Program-made: the position numbers and the translations under genes
The notes under the pieces: model-generated
What the model was told of the DNA's origin: nothing
Databases searched by the model: none
What the model saw: the letters and a program-made list of their open reading frames with translations, nothing else
NCBI GenBank assembly: GCA_035559435.1
Contig: DATMBC010000083.1
Location: 1-41,973 of the forward strand
Length of the DNA: 41,973 nucleotides
Source of the DNA: a bacterium
GTDB lineage: Bacteria; Zixibacteria; MSB-5A5; WJJR01
Direction: 5' to 3'
Shown: one piece after another, positions 7,977 to 16,209 of the stretch
Numbering within the stretch: position 1 is the first letter of the stretch
How the letters are laid out: each line of letters begins with the position of its first letter

Positions 7977-8864
7977 ATGGCCAACGGCGAGCGTCCCACG
8001 TTCCTGGAACGGGTGCAGGCGATTGACCGCCGCATCATCTTTCTGTTCGTCGCGCTGGCGGTCTCGCTGCCGCTTGTGTTCCATGTCATCTTCCCGGAGA
8101 AGATCTCGCCGATTGTGTCCTCGATGTTCGACCGCATCGAGAGCCTGCCCGAGGGATCGCGGGTTTTGATCTCGTTTGACTATTCGCCGTCGACGGTGCC
8201 GGAAGTCCAGCCGATGGTCGACGCGGTGGTCCGTCATTGCGCCGCGCGCAAGCAGAAGTTGTACCTGATGGCGTTGTGGGCGACCGGGCAGAACATCACC
8301 GATGAGACCATCCACCGCGTGATCGAGAAGGAATTTCCCGAATACCGCTACGGCGAGGACTACCTCAATCTCGGCTACAAGTCGGGCAACCAGGGACTGA
8401 TCAACGTCATCCTCACCGACATGAAGAAGATGTACACCACCGACGTGCACGGGACGGCGATCGACTCGATTCCGATGATGGCGCAGATCCGCAACCTGCG
8501 CAATTTCGACATCATCTTCACCTTCGGCGGCGGATTCCCCGGCACCAAGGAGTGGGTGCTCTTTGCCGGCGACCCGGGGAAGATCCCGGTGGCCAGCGGC
8601 GTGACCGCGGTCCAGGCGCCGCTTCTGTACCCGTACTATCCAAGCCAGTTGCTGGGTTTGATGGGGGGCATCAAGGGGGCGGCGGAATACGAATACGAAC
8701 TGATCCGCCGGTATCCGCGGTTTGCGAATGTCGCGCATCCGGGGATCGACATGATGGGGCCGCAGGCGGTCGCCCATCTGGTGATCATGCTGTTTATCGT
8801 GATCGGCAACATCGCCTACTTCGCCGGCCGTCGCCGTGAGGCCAAACGACAGGGGACGCCGTAG
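7977..8864 (+). CDS. Module B protein 3: bitopic protein with extracytoplasmic domain
   Basis: 295 residues. FLERVQAIDRRIIF leads into the first span; the last span (VAHLVIMLFIVIGNIAYFAG) ends in basic RRREAKRQ, giving a predicted N-in/C-in topology with the central domain outside. Conserved pieces include FDYSPSTVPEVQPM, YLNLGYKSGNQGLI, IDSIPMMAQIRNLRNFD, GFPGTKEWV and LMGGIKGAAEYEYE. The stop codon TAG (8862-8864) shares its last base with the GTG start of protein 4, so the two are translationally coupled. Function unknown. Confidence 0.65.
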   Translation: MANGERPTFLERVQAIDRRIIFLFVALAVSLPLVFHVIFPEKISPIVSSMFDRIESLPEGSRVLISFDYSPSTVPEVQPMVDAVVRHCAARKQKLYLMALWATGQNITDETIHRVIEKEFPEYRYGEDYLNLGYKSGNQGLINVILTDMKKMYTTDVHGTAIDSIPMMAQIRNLRNFDIIFTFGGGFPGTKEWVLFAGDPGKIPVASGVTAVQAPLLYPYYPSQLLGLMGGIKGAAEYEYELIRRYPRFANVAHPGIDMMGPQAVAHLVIMLFIVIGNIAYFAGRRREAKRQGTP

Positions 8865-9607
8865 TGGAACGCCGCCCGATCTGGTATCTGGTCGGCCTGA
8901 TTGCCGTGATCCTGGCCTTTGCAGTCTCCACCACCCTGCGCGGCTTCTATATCACGCTGGGCTCGTTCCTGACGCTGTCGATCCTCAGTTTCCTCTATAA
9001 GGACAACATTTTCTACAAGGCCGCCGAGCATCTGTTCGTCGGCGTGTCGGCCGGGTACTGGATGGTGATGGGATTCTGGTCGGTGTTGATTCCCAACCTG
9101 ATCGGCAAGCTCCACCCCCCGCTGGTGCGTCCGTTTGTCCCGGCCATCGCCGACCAGCCGCCGTCGTACTGGTATTTCATCCCGGCGGTGCTGGGGCTGA
9201 TGCTCCTGTGGCGACTGTCGCCGAAGTGGCCGTGGATTTCGCGCTGGGCGCTGGCGTTCATCGTCGGGACCACCGCCGGCCTGAATTTCATCCGCTACAT
9301 GGCCTCCGACCTGCTTGGCCAGATCAACTCCACGATGGTGCCCCTGGTGGTCATCGAGGGGGGCGCGCTTGACACGCTGACCTCGATGTCGAACATCGTG
9401 ATCTTCCTCGGGGTCTTCTGCGGGCTGATCTACTTCTTCTTCTCCAAGGAGCACAAGGGCGCCTTCGGGGTCGGTTCACGGATCGGCATCTGGATCCTGA
9501 TGGTGACCTTCGGCGCCGGGTTCGGCTACACCGTCATGGCGCGCATTTCGCTCCTGGTGGGCCGCTTCCAATTCCTGCTGGGCGACTGGCTGGGGATTCT
9601 CAGCTAA
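8864..9607 (+). CDS. Module B protein 4: polytopic membrane protein
   Basis: 247 residues from GTG 8864, overlapping the previous stop by one base. It is longer than its A and C paralogues because of an extra N-terminal span (IWYLVGLIAVILAFAVSTTL) and a loop around 85-105. Shared motifs are FLYKDNIFYK, VGVSAGYW, WISRWALAFIVGTTAGL, YFFFSKEHKGAFG and FGYTVMARISLLVGR. It closes module B, and a 113-nt gap with no clear terminator separates it from module C. Function unknown. Confidence 0.65.
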   Translation: MERRPIWYLVGLIAVILAFAVSTTLRGFYITLGSFLTLSILSFLYKDNIFYKAAEHLFVGVSAGYWMVMGFWSVLIPNLIGKLHPPLVRPFVPAIADQPPSYWYFIPAVLGLMLLWRLSPKWPWISRWALAFIVGTTAGLNFIRYMASDLLGQINSTMVPLVVIEGGALDTLTSMSNIVIFLGVFCGLIYFFFSKEHKGAFGVGSRIGIWILMVTFGAGFGYTVMARISLLVGRFQFLLGDWLGILS

Positions 9608-9720
9608 TAAGCGGATCGATCGCCCCGTCTCCGAGCCGCGAATTTAGAGGCGGCAACGCGGTTAGTCGTTGCATCGGCCGACGGCACGGTTTAAGTTGGC
9701 TTTTGTTGGACCCTGCGACC

Positions 9721-11088
9721 ATGCCGCACACGCCCACCCCTCCATACACTTCGCCGGCGCGACTCCTTGCCTTGGGCATGGTGGTTCTGGCCATGCTGTG
9801 GGCCACTCTGACGTTGGCGCAGACGCCGGGCGACACAGCCGCGACGGTAGCGGTCGAGACGGCGCCGGCGCCTCAGCCGCCGCTTCCGGCCACCGGCATC
9901 CGCGCCTATGACGCGCCCAACGACGGCGGCCACGCCATCACGGTTGAGTGGACGGCCTCGGGCGATGACGGTCAGGGCCGCAACAATGTGGTCATGTATC
10001 GGGTCCTGCGAACGCCGGCCCTGCGCGGCCCGATCAGCCCCGATTCGGTGCCGCCGGGCGATCCCTCCTATCGATTGTTTGACAGCCGGGCGTATGGAAC
10101 CGCGGCCTGGCGCTTCATCGAGAACCAATGGGACACGCTGGCGGATGTCCCGATGGGCAGCACCCGCTACGAAAACCGCGGCGGGAAACAGCGCGCCTCG
10201 AACGACTTCCTCCCCGATCACATCGAATTTCGCTACAAGGTCCTGACGATCAACGACGCCGGCGGAATCGCCGAATCCGAAGTGTCGGCGCCGGCATCGG
10301 CGTCCGGGCAGTATCTGCACACCGGCAAGCTGCTCCACATCGGCATTCCGGTGGTCATCTTTTTGGCGCTGGTCCTGTATTTCATCAACGCGGCCAAAAG
10401 CGGCAGGGAATTGTATATCCGACCGCTGGCGGGCATCAACGCGGTCGATGAGGCCATCGGACGCGCCACCGAGATGAATCGGCCGATCCTGTATGTCCTG
10501 GGGCTGGGCGCGGCCGATGAGATCGCCACGATCGCCTCGCTGACGATCCTCTCGCGCGTGACCAAAAAGGTCGCCGAGCACCGGACCGAACTGCTGGTCC
10601 CCTGCTATGACGCGGTGGTGATGTCGATCGCGCAGGAGACGGTCAAGCAGGCCTACCTCGACGCGGGCCGTCCCGACGAGTACAAGGACGACATCGTTTA
10701 TTTCGTGACGCAGGAGCAATTCGCTTACGTGGCGGCGGTCAACGGCACGATGTTGCGGCGGCAGACGGCGACCAACTTCTACCTTGGCGTCTTCTTTGCC
10801 GAGTCGCTGATTCTGGCCGAGACCGGTTCGATCGCCGGGTCGATCCAGATTTCCGGGACCGACCGGACCACGCAGATTCCGTTTTTTGTGGTGGCCTGCG
10901 ACTACACGCTCATCGGCGAGGAACTCTTCGCCGCCTCGGCGTACCTGAGCCGCGAGCCGAAATTGCTGGGCACGTTGAAGGCCCAGGACTACGCCAAGGC
11001 GATCTTCCTCGGCGTGTTGATCGCCGGATGCGTCGGCGCCGCCCTGCAATGGCAGTGGATTGCGCGGACGTTTCACCTGAGTTTTTAG
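9721..11088 (+). CDS. Module C protein 1: FN3-like domain plus DUF6754-like membrane protein
   Basis: 455 residues from ATG 9721; an in-frame TTG at 9703 would add six residues. A signal peptide lies at about 13-34 (LLALGMVVLAMLWATLTLAQ). The FN3-like domain, about 56-195, holds an insertion of roughly 40 residues (about 108-148) absent from A and B. A span at 204-222 is followed by basic AAKSGRE and the cytoplasmic domain. CDYTLIGEELFAASAYLS (from residue 393) is unchanged although the flanks have diverged (TGSIAGSIQISGTDRTTQI instead of the A/B version). This is the most divergent of the three copies. Function unknown. Confidence 0.7.
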   Translation: MPHTPTPPYTSPARLLALGMVVLAMLWATLTLAQTPGDTAATVAVETAPAPQPPLPATGIRAYDAPNDGGHAITVEWTASGDDGQGRNNVVMYRVLRTPALRGPISPDSVPPGDPSYRLFDSRAYGTAAWRFIENQWDTLADVPMGSTRYENRGGKQRASNDFLPDHIEFRYKVLTINDAGGIAESEVSAPASASGQYLHTGKLLHIGIPVVIFLALVLYFINAAKSGRELYIRPLAGINAVDEAIGRATEMNRPILYVLGLGAADEIATIASLTILSRVTKKVAEHRTELLVPCYDAVVMSIAQETVKQAYLDAGRPDEYKDDIVYFVTQEQFAYVAAVNGTMLRRQTATNFYLGVFFAESLILAETGSIAGSIQISGTDRTTQIPFFVVACDYTLIGEELFAASAYLSREPKLLGTLKAQDYAKAIFLGVLIAGCVGAALQWQWIARTFHLSF

Positions 11089-11109
11089 ACCCGACGAGCG
11101 AACCAGACC

Positions 11110-11733
11110 ATGAAGCGCCAACTGCCACTTGCCATCATCTTTCTGTGCGGCGCCTTCACGCTGTTCCAATACTTCATTCCGCACGAGCAATCGGAGTATC
11201 TCTACGAGTTTGTCGCGCTCGACTGGCCGCCGATCATCGGCGTGTTCGCGCTGATGCTGGGCATCTTCTCGCTGATTCGGGTGTCGTGGGGGAAGATCCG
11301 GCGCAAATCCGAGAACTGGCCGTATGCGATTGTGACGCTGATCGGGCTGGCGGGGATGATCGCGACCGGGCTTCCCGGCATCGGCGACCACAACGCCCCG
11401 GCGGTGCGCTGGCAGTTCAATTATATCGTCTATCCGGTGTCGGCGACGATGTTCTCGATTCTGTCGTTTTTCATCGCCTCGGCCGCTTACCGCGCTTTCC
11501 GCGCGCGGTCGTTCTTGGCCACCGTGCTCCTGGTCTCGGCGGTGATCGTGATGATCCGATTCTTCCCGCTGGGGCCGCTGACCGACCCGGTGGGCACCAC
11601 CGCCGACTGGGTGTTGAATGTGCCGAATCTGGCGGCCAAACGCGCGATCGTGATCGGCGTCGGGCTGGGCATTGTCGCCACGGCGCTCAAGATTGTGCTG
11701 GGCATCGAACGGTCCTACATGGGCCGGGATTGA
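11110..11733 (+). CDS. Module C protein 2: polytopic membrane protein
   Basis: 207 residues with about six membrane segments, and the shortest of the three paralogues. It has YFIPHEQSEYLYEF near the start, FFIASAAYRAFRARSFLATVLL in the middle, and AAKRAIVIGVGLGI...LGIERSYMG at the end, matching modules A and B position for position. It starts 21 nt after protein 1 and ends 13 nt before protein 3. Function unknown. Confidence 0.65.
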   Translation: MKRQLPLAIIFLCGAFTLFQYFIPHEQSEYLYEFVALDWPPIIGVFALMLGIFSLIRVSWGKIRRKSENWPYAIVTLIGLAGMIATGLPGIGDHNAPAVRWQFNYIVYPVSATMFSILSFFIASAAYRAFRARSFLATVLLVSAVIVMIRFFPLGPLTDPVGTTADWVLNVPNLAAKRAIVIGVGLGIVATALKIVLGIERSYMGRD

Positions 11734-11746
11734 CGGGGACCGGGCA

Positions 11747-12595
11747 ATGAACTTCTTCGAGAAAATGTTCGCCATCGACCGGCGTTGGGTCTACCTCACG
11801 CTGTTTGTGGCGGTCGTTGTCTCGCTGCTTTTGGATTTCTCCATCCCCGTGCCGATTTCGAAGGAAGCGCGTAACATCTACAACTACATCGAGGGTCTCA
11901 ACGCGGGCGACGCCATCCATCTGGCGCTGGACTATGACCCGTCGGTCTCGGCGGAGCTGGATCCGATGACGCTGTCAGTCCTGAAGCAGTGCTTCACCAA
12001 GGACATCAAGGTCATCATCACCGCGCTGCACCAATTCGGGCCGGCGCTGGCCGCCGAGCGCATCGACACGGCGGTGGCGCGTCACGCGGCGCTCACCGGC
12101 GAGAAGAAGATCAACGGCGTCGACTTTGTCTACCTCGGCTACAAGCCCTACCCGGTGCTGATCATCCTCGGCATGGGGCAGAATTACCGGATTCCCTTCC
12201 CGCGCGACTACTACGGCGTGTCGTTGGATTCGCTGCCGATGATGGCCAACATCCGCAACTACAGCGACGTGAAGGCCGTGATCAACATCTCCGGAACCTC
12301 GGCCACCGACTGGTGGATCTCCTACGGCAACGGGCGTTACGGGGTGCCGCTGGCCATCGGCGTGACCGGCGTCATGGCCACCGAGTACTATCCCTACCTG
12401 CAGACCGACCAGATCTTCGGGCTGCTGGGCGGGCTGAAGGGCGCGGCGGAGTACGAGATGCTGGTCAACACTCCGGGCCCGGCGGTCGAGGGGATGAAGG
12501 TGCAGATCGTGGCGCACGCCATCATCATTCTGTTCATCGTGATTGGGAATGTCGGATTCTTCGCGATGCGTCGCTCGGAGAAGCGGAAGGCATAG
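11747..12595 (+). CDS. Module C protein 3: bitopic protein with extracytoplasmic domain
   Basis: 282 residues from ATG 11747 (MNFFEKMFAIDRRW), which aligns with the FLERM.IDRR start of the paralogues; the open frame further upstream lies inside protein 2 and is rejected. The first span is about 17-34 and the last is IVAHAIIILFIVIGNVGFFAM before a basic tail RRSEKRKA. Conserved pieces are LDYDPSVSAELDPM, FVYLGYKPYPVLI, PRDYYGVSLDSLPMMANIRN and LLGGLKGAAEYE. The SGN of A and B is replaced by PYP in the YLGYK motif, so those residues are not essential in every copy. Function unknown. Confidence 0.65.
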   Translation: MNFFEKMFAIDRRWVYLTLFVAVVVSLLLDFSIPVPISKEARNIYNYIEGLNAGDAIHLALDYDPSVSAELDPMTLSVLKQCFTKDIKVIITALHQFGPALAAERIDTAVARHAALTGEKKINGVDFVYLGYKPYPVLIILGMGQNYRIPFPRDYYGVSLDSLPMMANIRNYSDVKAVINISGTSATDWWISYGNGRYGVPLAIGVTGVMATEYYPYLQTDQIFGLLGGLKGAAEYEMLVNTPGPAVEGMKVQIVAHAIIILFIVIGNVGFFAMRRSEKRKA

Positions 12596-12615
12596 GAGCG
12601 GAAACCGGGCACCTT

Positions 12616-13257
12616 ATGGATTGGTCAACGACGATTGGAATCTGGGTTGCGGCGTTTCTGACGCTGGCGATCTTCTCATTCTTGTACAAGGACAACCCCT
12701 TCTACAAGTTCGCCGAGCACCTGATGGTCGGCGTATCGGCGGGGTACTGGGTTCTGATCCTGTTCTACACCGCGTTCATGCCCAAGGTGGTGCAGAACCT
12801 GCAGGCGGGGAACTGGTGGTACCTGATTCCGACGTTGCTGGGCCTGCTGATGTGGACCCGCCTGTTTAAGGGCTGGTCGTGGGTGTCGCGCTACCCGCTG
12901 GCGATCTATATCGGCGTGACCTCGGGAGTGGCGATCACGCTGGAGATGAAGGCCAAGGTGATCGAGCAGTTGTATGGCTCGATCGACCTGGTGACGCAGA
13001 TGAACAGCGCCAACGCCAGCACCGCCCTGACCGTCAACAACCTGATCATCCTGATCGGCGTCATCACCGCGCTCATCTACTTCTTCTTCTCCAAGGAACA
13101 CAAGGGCGCGACCGGCTTTCTGGCGCAGATCGGCATCGCCACGCTGATGATCGGGTTCGGCGCCTCCTTCGGCTTTACCGTGATGGCGCGCATTTCGCTT
13201 CTCATCCAACGCCTGCAATTCCTGATGTTCGATTGGATCAATCTGCCGCGCGGATAG
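12616..13257 (+). CDS. Module C protein 4: polytopic membrane protein
   Basis: 213 residues from ATG 12616, 20 nt after protein 3. Family motifs are present: SFLYKDNPFYKF, VGVSAGYW, WVSRYPLAIYIGVTSG, YFFFSKEHKGATG and FGFTVMARISLLIQR. It is similar in length to the module A copy and lacks the extra N-terminal span of module B. A DUF2238-like gene follows 17 nt downstream. Function unknown. Confidence 0.65.
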   Translation: MDWSTTIGIWVAAFLTLAIFSFLYKDNPFYKFAEHLMVGVSAGYWVLILFYTAFMPKVVQNLQAGNWWYLIPTLLGLLMWTRLFKGWSWVSRYPLAIYIGVTSGVAITLEMKAKVIEQLYGSIDLVTQMNSANASTALTVNNLIILIGVITALIYFFFSKEHKGATGFLAQIGIATLMIGFGASFGFTVMARISLLIQRLQFLMFDWINLPRG

Positions 13258-13274
13258 CGGCGGCTACGCACTGT

Positions 13275-13994
13275 ATGGACATGACGTCTCCCCCGCGCCG
13301 GGTGGTCCCGGCGGCGTGCCTCGCTGTCTATGCGGCGGTGTGGGTCTGGATGGCGATTGACCCGGTCTATCCCGCCGACTGGCTTTTGGAGAACGTGCTC
13401 GCGCTCCTGGCGGTGGGGTTCTTTGTCTTCACTTACAAGCGCTTTCCGCTGTCGAACCTGTCATATATCCCGCTCACGCTGTTTATGATCCTGCATGCGG
13501 TCGGGGCGCATTACACGTACGCCGAAACGCCGATCGGCGACTGGCTGGCCCCGATCTTCGGCTGGCAGCGCAACAACTTCGACCGGGTGGTGCACTTCCT
13601 GTTCGGCTTGCTCCTGGCCTATCCGATGCGCGAGTTGTATTACCGAATCATCGGCGCGCGGGGAATCTGGGGCATTGTGCTTCCTGTCGACGTCATGATC
13701 TCGCTGTCGGGGATCTATGAGCTGGTCGAGTGGGGCGCGACGGTGGTGGTGGCCCCGGAGGCGGGGGTGGCGTTTCTGGGCGCGCAAGGCGATCCCTGGG
13801 ACGCGCAGAAGGACATGGCGCTGGCGTCGCTGGGCGCCTGTATCACCATGGCGACCACCTTTGCCGTCATCCTGAAGAGCGATCCCAACTTCTGGAGCGA
13901 ATGTAAGGAGTCGCTGCGGATCAAGCGACGCCAGCCCCTCGGCGAGCGCAAGTTGGCCGAGTACCGGGCGCAGCGCGCCGACAACGACGATTAG
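13275..13994 (+). CDS. DUF2238/YjdF-family membrane protein
   Basis: 239 residues from ATG 13275. The signature region ILHAVGAHYTYAETPIGDW, then RNNFDRVVHFLFGLLLAYPMRE, then YELVEWG is characteristic of the DUF2238/YjdF family as I recall it. There are about five or six membrane segments. Family members are inner-membrane proteins without an established activity; the conserved His, Asp and Glu in membrane-proximal positions hint at a metal- or proton-related role, which is speculation. The 17-nt gap to module C places it as the last gene of the long operon, converging on the minus-strand gene at 14011. Confidence 0.8.
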   Translation: MDMTSPPRRVVPAACLAVYAAVWVWMAIDPVYPADWLLENVLALLAVGFFVFTYKRFPLSNLSYIPLTLFMILHAVGAHYTYAETPIGDWLAPIFGWQRNNFDRVVHFLFGLLLAYPMRELYYRIIGARGIWGIVLPVDVMISLSGIYELVEWGATVVVAPEAGVAFLGAQGDPWDAQKDMALASLGACITMATTFAVILKSDPNFWSECKESLRIKRRQPLGERKLAEYRAQRADNDD

Positions 13995-14010
13995 CCGAGC
14001 AAACTCTTCC

Positions 14011-14979
14011 TTACAGATTCCGCGTCAGCCAGCGCATGATGTTGCGCGCAAACTGGCGATTGTCGTAGCCGGGCAGATTCATCCCGAAGGGCACACGATT
14101 GTGCACCTGCGCGGTGAGCATCGCCGCCTCACCCAGAACGACCATCCGCCCCATGCCGACAGTCATGGCAAGCCCCTGCGCCACTCCCGCCGACGTCGAG
14201 TCGAATTGGCCATCGCGGTCCGATGGGATGTATTCGATTGCCGATTCCGGCAGCCGCAGCAGAACGGCGGCATCATCCGGACCCTCCAACGACTGACCGG
14301 TGAAAGTCGCGACACGTGAAATCACGGAGTGCGGGCTGTCGCCGGACAGAATCGGATGCGCGCCGAGTCGGCCGTTGGCGCTTGAAAACTCCAGCGGGTC
14401 GGACAATTCACCAGGCACTTCCACGAACCCTTTGTACATCGTGACGCCGAACACCTCCGCCAGGTCCGCGGCGGCGGCGCCAAACGGCGCGTGATCAGCG
14501 ATCAGCAGAATCGAGCCGCCGCCCGCGACCCATTCGTAGATATGGCAGATTTCATCGCGTGTAAATGCGGAGCGTGCGCGGTCTTCTGATGAACCCTCTC
14601 CAAAAGGCAGGTTGATTCCGAACAGTTGGGGTTTGGCGGCCCCGGAGGCGTTGACGATCACCAGCACATCGACGCCGTCCAGATTCTCCGGGGTGAACGC
14701 GTCGTTCCCCGAGCGCACATCGTAGCCATCGGCGCGCAACAACCGCGCGAATGGGAAGTAGCGTCCCGTCCAGTCCGCGGCGGAGGCGTTGTGATGCGCC
14801 GCATCGACGACCACCACCGGATGCGAGTCCTTGTATGTGGGCTCATCGATTGCGGGCGACCAGCCGTAGTCGGCCCGCTGCGACCATAAGAAGGCTGCGA
14901 TCGCAAAAGACGCAATCGGGGTCAGTATCAGCAGCGCGCCAATCGTCAACGCAAGTCGCTTCAGGGCCCGTCTTGACAT
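14011..14979 (-). CDS. Membrane-anchored DUF4350-like (GATase-fold) protein
   Basis: 322 residues with an N-terminal signal anchor (about 8-32) after basic MSRRALKR. The soluble part reads VVVVDAAHHNAS, FARLLRADGYDV, LDGVDVLVIVNAS, EWVAGGGSILLIADHAPFG and VVLGEAAMLTAQV. This is the strand-and-turn order of the ThuA/DUF4350 class of glutamine-amidotransferase-like folds, which often lack catalytic residues. The translation start is strong: AGGAGG lies five bases before the ATG. A 7-bp hairpin (14992-15010) ends next to that Shine-Dalgarno. Role not known; sugar or surface-polymer sensing is only a guess. Confidence 0.6.
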   Translation of the reverse strand: MSRRALKRLALTIGALLILTPIASFAIAAFLWSQRADYGWSPAIDEPTYKDSHPVVVVDAAHHNASAADWTGRYFPFARLLRADGYDVRSGNDAFTPENLDGVDVLVIVNASGAAKPQLFGINLPFGEGSSEDRARSAFTRDEICHIYEWVAGGGSILLIADHAPFGAAAADLAEVFGVTMYKGFVEVPGELSDPLEFSSANGRLGAHPILSGDSPHSVISRVATFTGQSLEGPDDAAVLLRLPESAIEYIPSDRDGQFDSTSAGVAQGLAMTVGMGRMVVLGEAAMLTAQVHNRVPFGMNLPGYDNRQFARNIMRWLTRNL

Positions 14980-14991
14980 GTCCGCCTCCTG

Positions 14992-15010
14992 AACGCCGAT
15001 GTGCGGCGTT
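14992..15010 (-). promoter_or_regulatory. Hairpin directly upstream of a ribosome binding site
   Basis: Perfect 7-bp inverted repeat AACGCCG / CGGCGTT with a 5-nt loop. It is transcribed ahead of the gene ending at 14979, and its base lies one nucleotide from the AGGAGG. No T-tract follows, so a translational or mRNA-stability role is more likely than termination. Confidence 0.4.
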
Positions 15011-15156
15011 TCAGTGTATAGAACGCGCCACTACGAAACGGGTGAACAGCGACCGGGTTGAAGCCAGTCTGGTATGGAGCAGTTTCCGGAGAGTCATCAG
15101 CAGCGGCTGACATGGCACAGCTGATGTATCGGAGTGGATCGACGTGTCGGCGTGGC

Positions 15157-15888
15157 TCAGCGGACTTCGCGACGAGAGAAGAAAGCGGCGATCTTTTTTG
15201 CGCGCTTCGGGCCGATGCCGTCAACTTTGGTCAGGTCCTGGGCGTTGGCGGCAAACACGCCGCGCAGGGAGCCAAAGCGCTTCAACATGGCGCGGGCAGT
15301 GACCGGCCCGATCTCGGGAATCATACGGACAATTTGCTCAGCGGCGCTGCTGACGTCGGAGGCCCCTGCGCCGCTGCCGTTGCCATTGCCATTGCCGTTA
15401 TCACTCTCATCGTGCTCGGCCGAATCCTGCGCGGGGACAGTAAGAACCGACGGCGCCGCAGGCACCGTATCGAGCGTCACACCCATGCCGTTTTGCAGTT
15501 GATTGACCATGGCATAGATGAGATCGGCCGAGTCCTTGGGGTCGCTGGCGAAGAGGACAGGCACACGGTTGTGAACCGCGACAAAGGCGAGCGCGCCGCG
15601 GAGAGCGGCGGTGGAGACGGTGCGTTCGCCGTTTTCGACACCCTCCACGATCAGGACGGGTTCGCTGACGGCGCGCTTCAATTCAGTGATGCGGCGAAAG
15701 ATGGTCTTGTCGGCGATCCACCGGGTGAATTCGGCGCGAGAGAGATGCTGGATGACGCAGGCGCCGCTGACGGCGTAGGTCCCCGCCGGCAGATTGGCGG
15801 GCGTGACCTGAACGCCGCGCTCGCTGAGTTGCTGCGCCACCGGCGATGCGGCCGAGAGGGTCTCGGCCATTATGGAGAGCTGTCTCAC
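15157..15888 (-). CDS. ERCC4-domain plus helix-hairpin-helix protein with degenerate nuclease site
   Basis: 243 residues from GTG 15888 (GAGG six bases upstream). Residues about 1-135 follow the ERCC4 (XPF/MUS81/Hef) nuclease pattern: VQVTPANLPAGTYAVSGACVI, then LSRAEFTRWI, then EPVLIVEGV. The catalytic GDxnERKxxxD signature is missing: G36-T37 replaces GD, Q47-H48-L49 replaces ERK, E53 replaces the last Asp, and the early V-D-x-R-E reads IMAET. A low-complexity linker (DNGNGNGNGSGAG) leads to a tandem HhH domain (about 183-238; IPEIGPVTARAML, VDGIGPKRAKKI). It is probably a DNA-structure-binding protein without cleavage activity; family call firm, inactivity inferred. Confidence 0.8.
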   Translation of the reverse strand: MRQLSIMAETLSAASPVAQQLSERGVQVTPANLPAGTYAVSGACVIQHLSRAEFTRWIADKTIFRRITELKRAVSEPVLIVEGVENGERTVSTAALRGALAFVAVHNRVPVLFASDPKDSADLIYAMVNQLQNGMGVTLDTVPAAPSVLTVPAQDSAEHDESDNGNGNGNGSGAGASDVSSAAEQIVRMIPEIGPVTARAMLKRFGSLRGVFAANAQDLTKVDGIGPKRAKKIAAFFSRREVR

Positions 15889-16209
15889 GACATACCTCGA
15901 ACTCTGGCGGATGTGCCCGGAAGACCGTTGAGGAACGGCCTACCTTTACAACGCACGGGACCGCCCAGGGGTTTCCGCTCGTCTTGGCTTTTTTGCTCTC
16001 TGCCCGAGCGGCGCCGACCATCGACGCGCCGCGCGGGAGAAAAATCGGGTCACTCAAGCGGTTTGCGCAGGCACCCCCCGGAGCCGGCGCGGCATGTACC
16101 TACACCAAAGACAGCGTTCAATGCGCGTACCGTCGATCCTCTTCCTCGTGTTGCATGCGCAATATAATGAATGCGGCGCGAAAATCAAGGGGCATTCTGC
16201 CGATCCGCG
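15889..16209. other. Intergenic region, 321 bp
   Basis: No protein gene or recognisable RNA gene is supported here. It holds a good minus-strand promoter-like element at 16161-16188 and a 7-bp inverted repeat (CCGCTCG 15975-15981 / CGAGCGG 16005-16011, 23-nt loop) without a T-tract. If the promoter is real, the ERCC4-like gene has a leader of about 265 nt or shares the space with an unannotated small RNA. Confidence 0.5.
16161..16188 (-). promoter_or_regulatory. Candidate sigma70 promoter for the ERCC4-like gene
   Basis: On the minus strand TTGATT (16183-16188) and TATATT (16161-16166) are separated by 16 bp; matches to consensus are 4/6 and 5/6. The area is AT-rich against a GC-rich background. 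The plus strand also contains TATAAT at 16163-16168 but lacks a -35 and a downstream gene. Confidence 0.4.

Noticed and set aside
9691-11775. 694-codon open frame on the minus strand
   Set aside because: It is antisense to module C protein 1, rich in Arg/His/Asp/Gly from GC-rich codon shadows, without a ribosome site or family motif.
16163-16168. Perfect TATAAT on the plus strand
   Set aside because: No matching -35 and no plus-strand gene downstream; the minus-strand reading of the same AT patch fits better.
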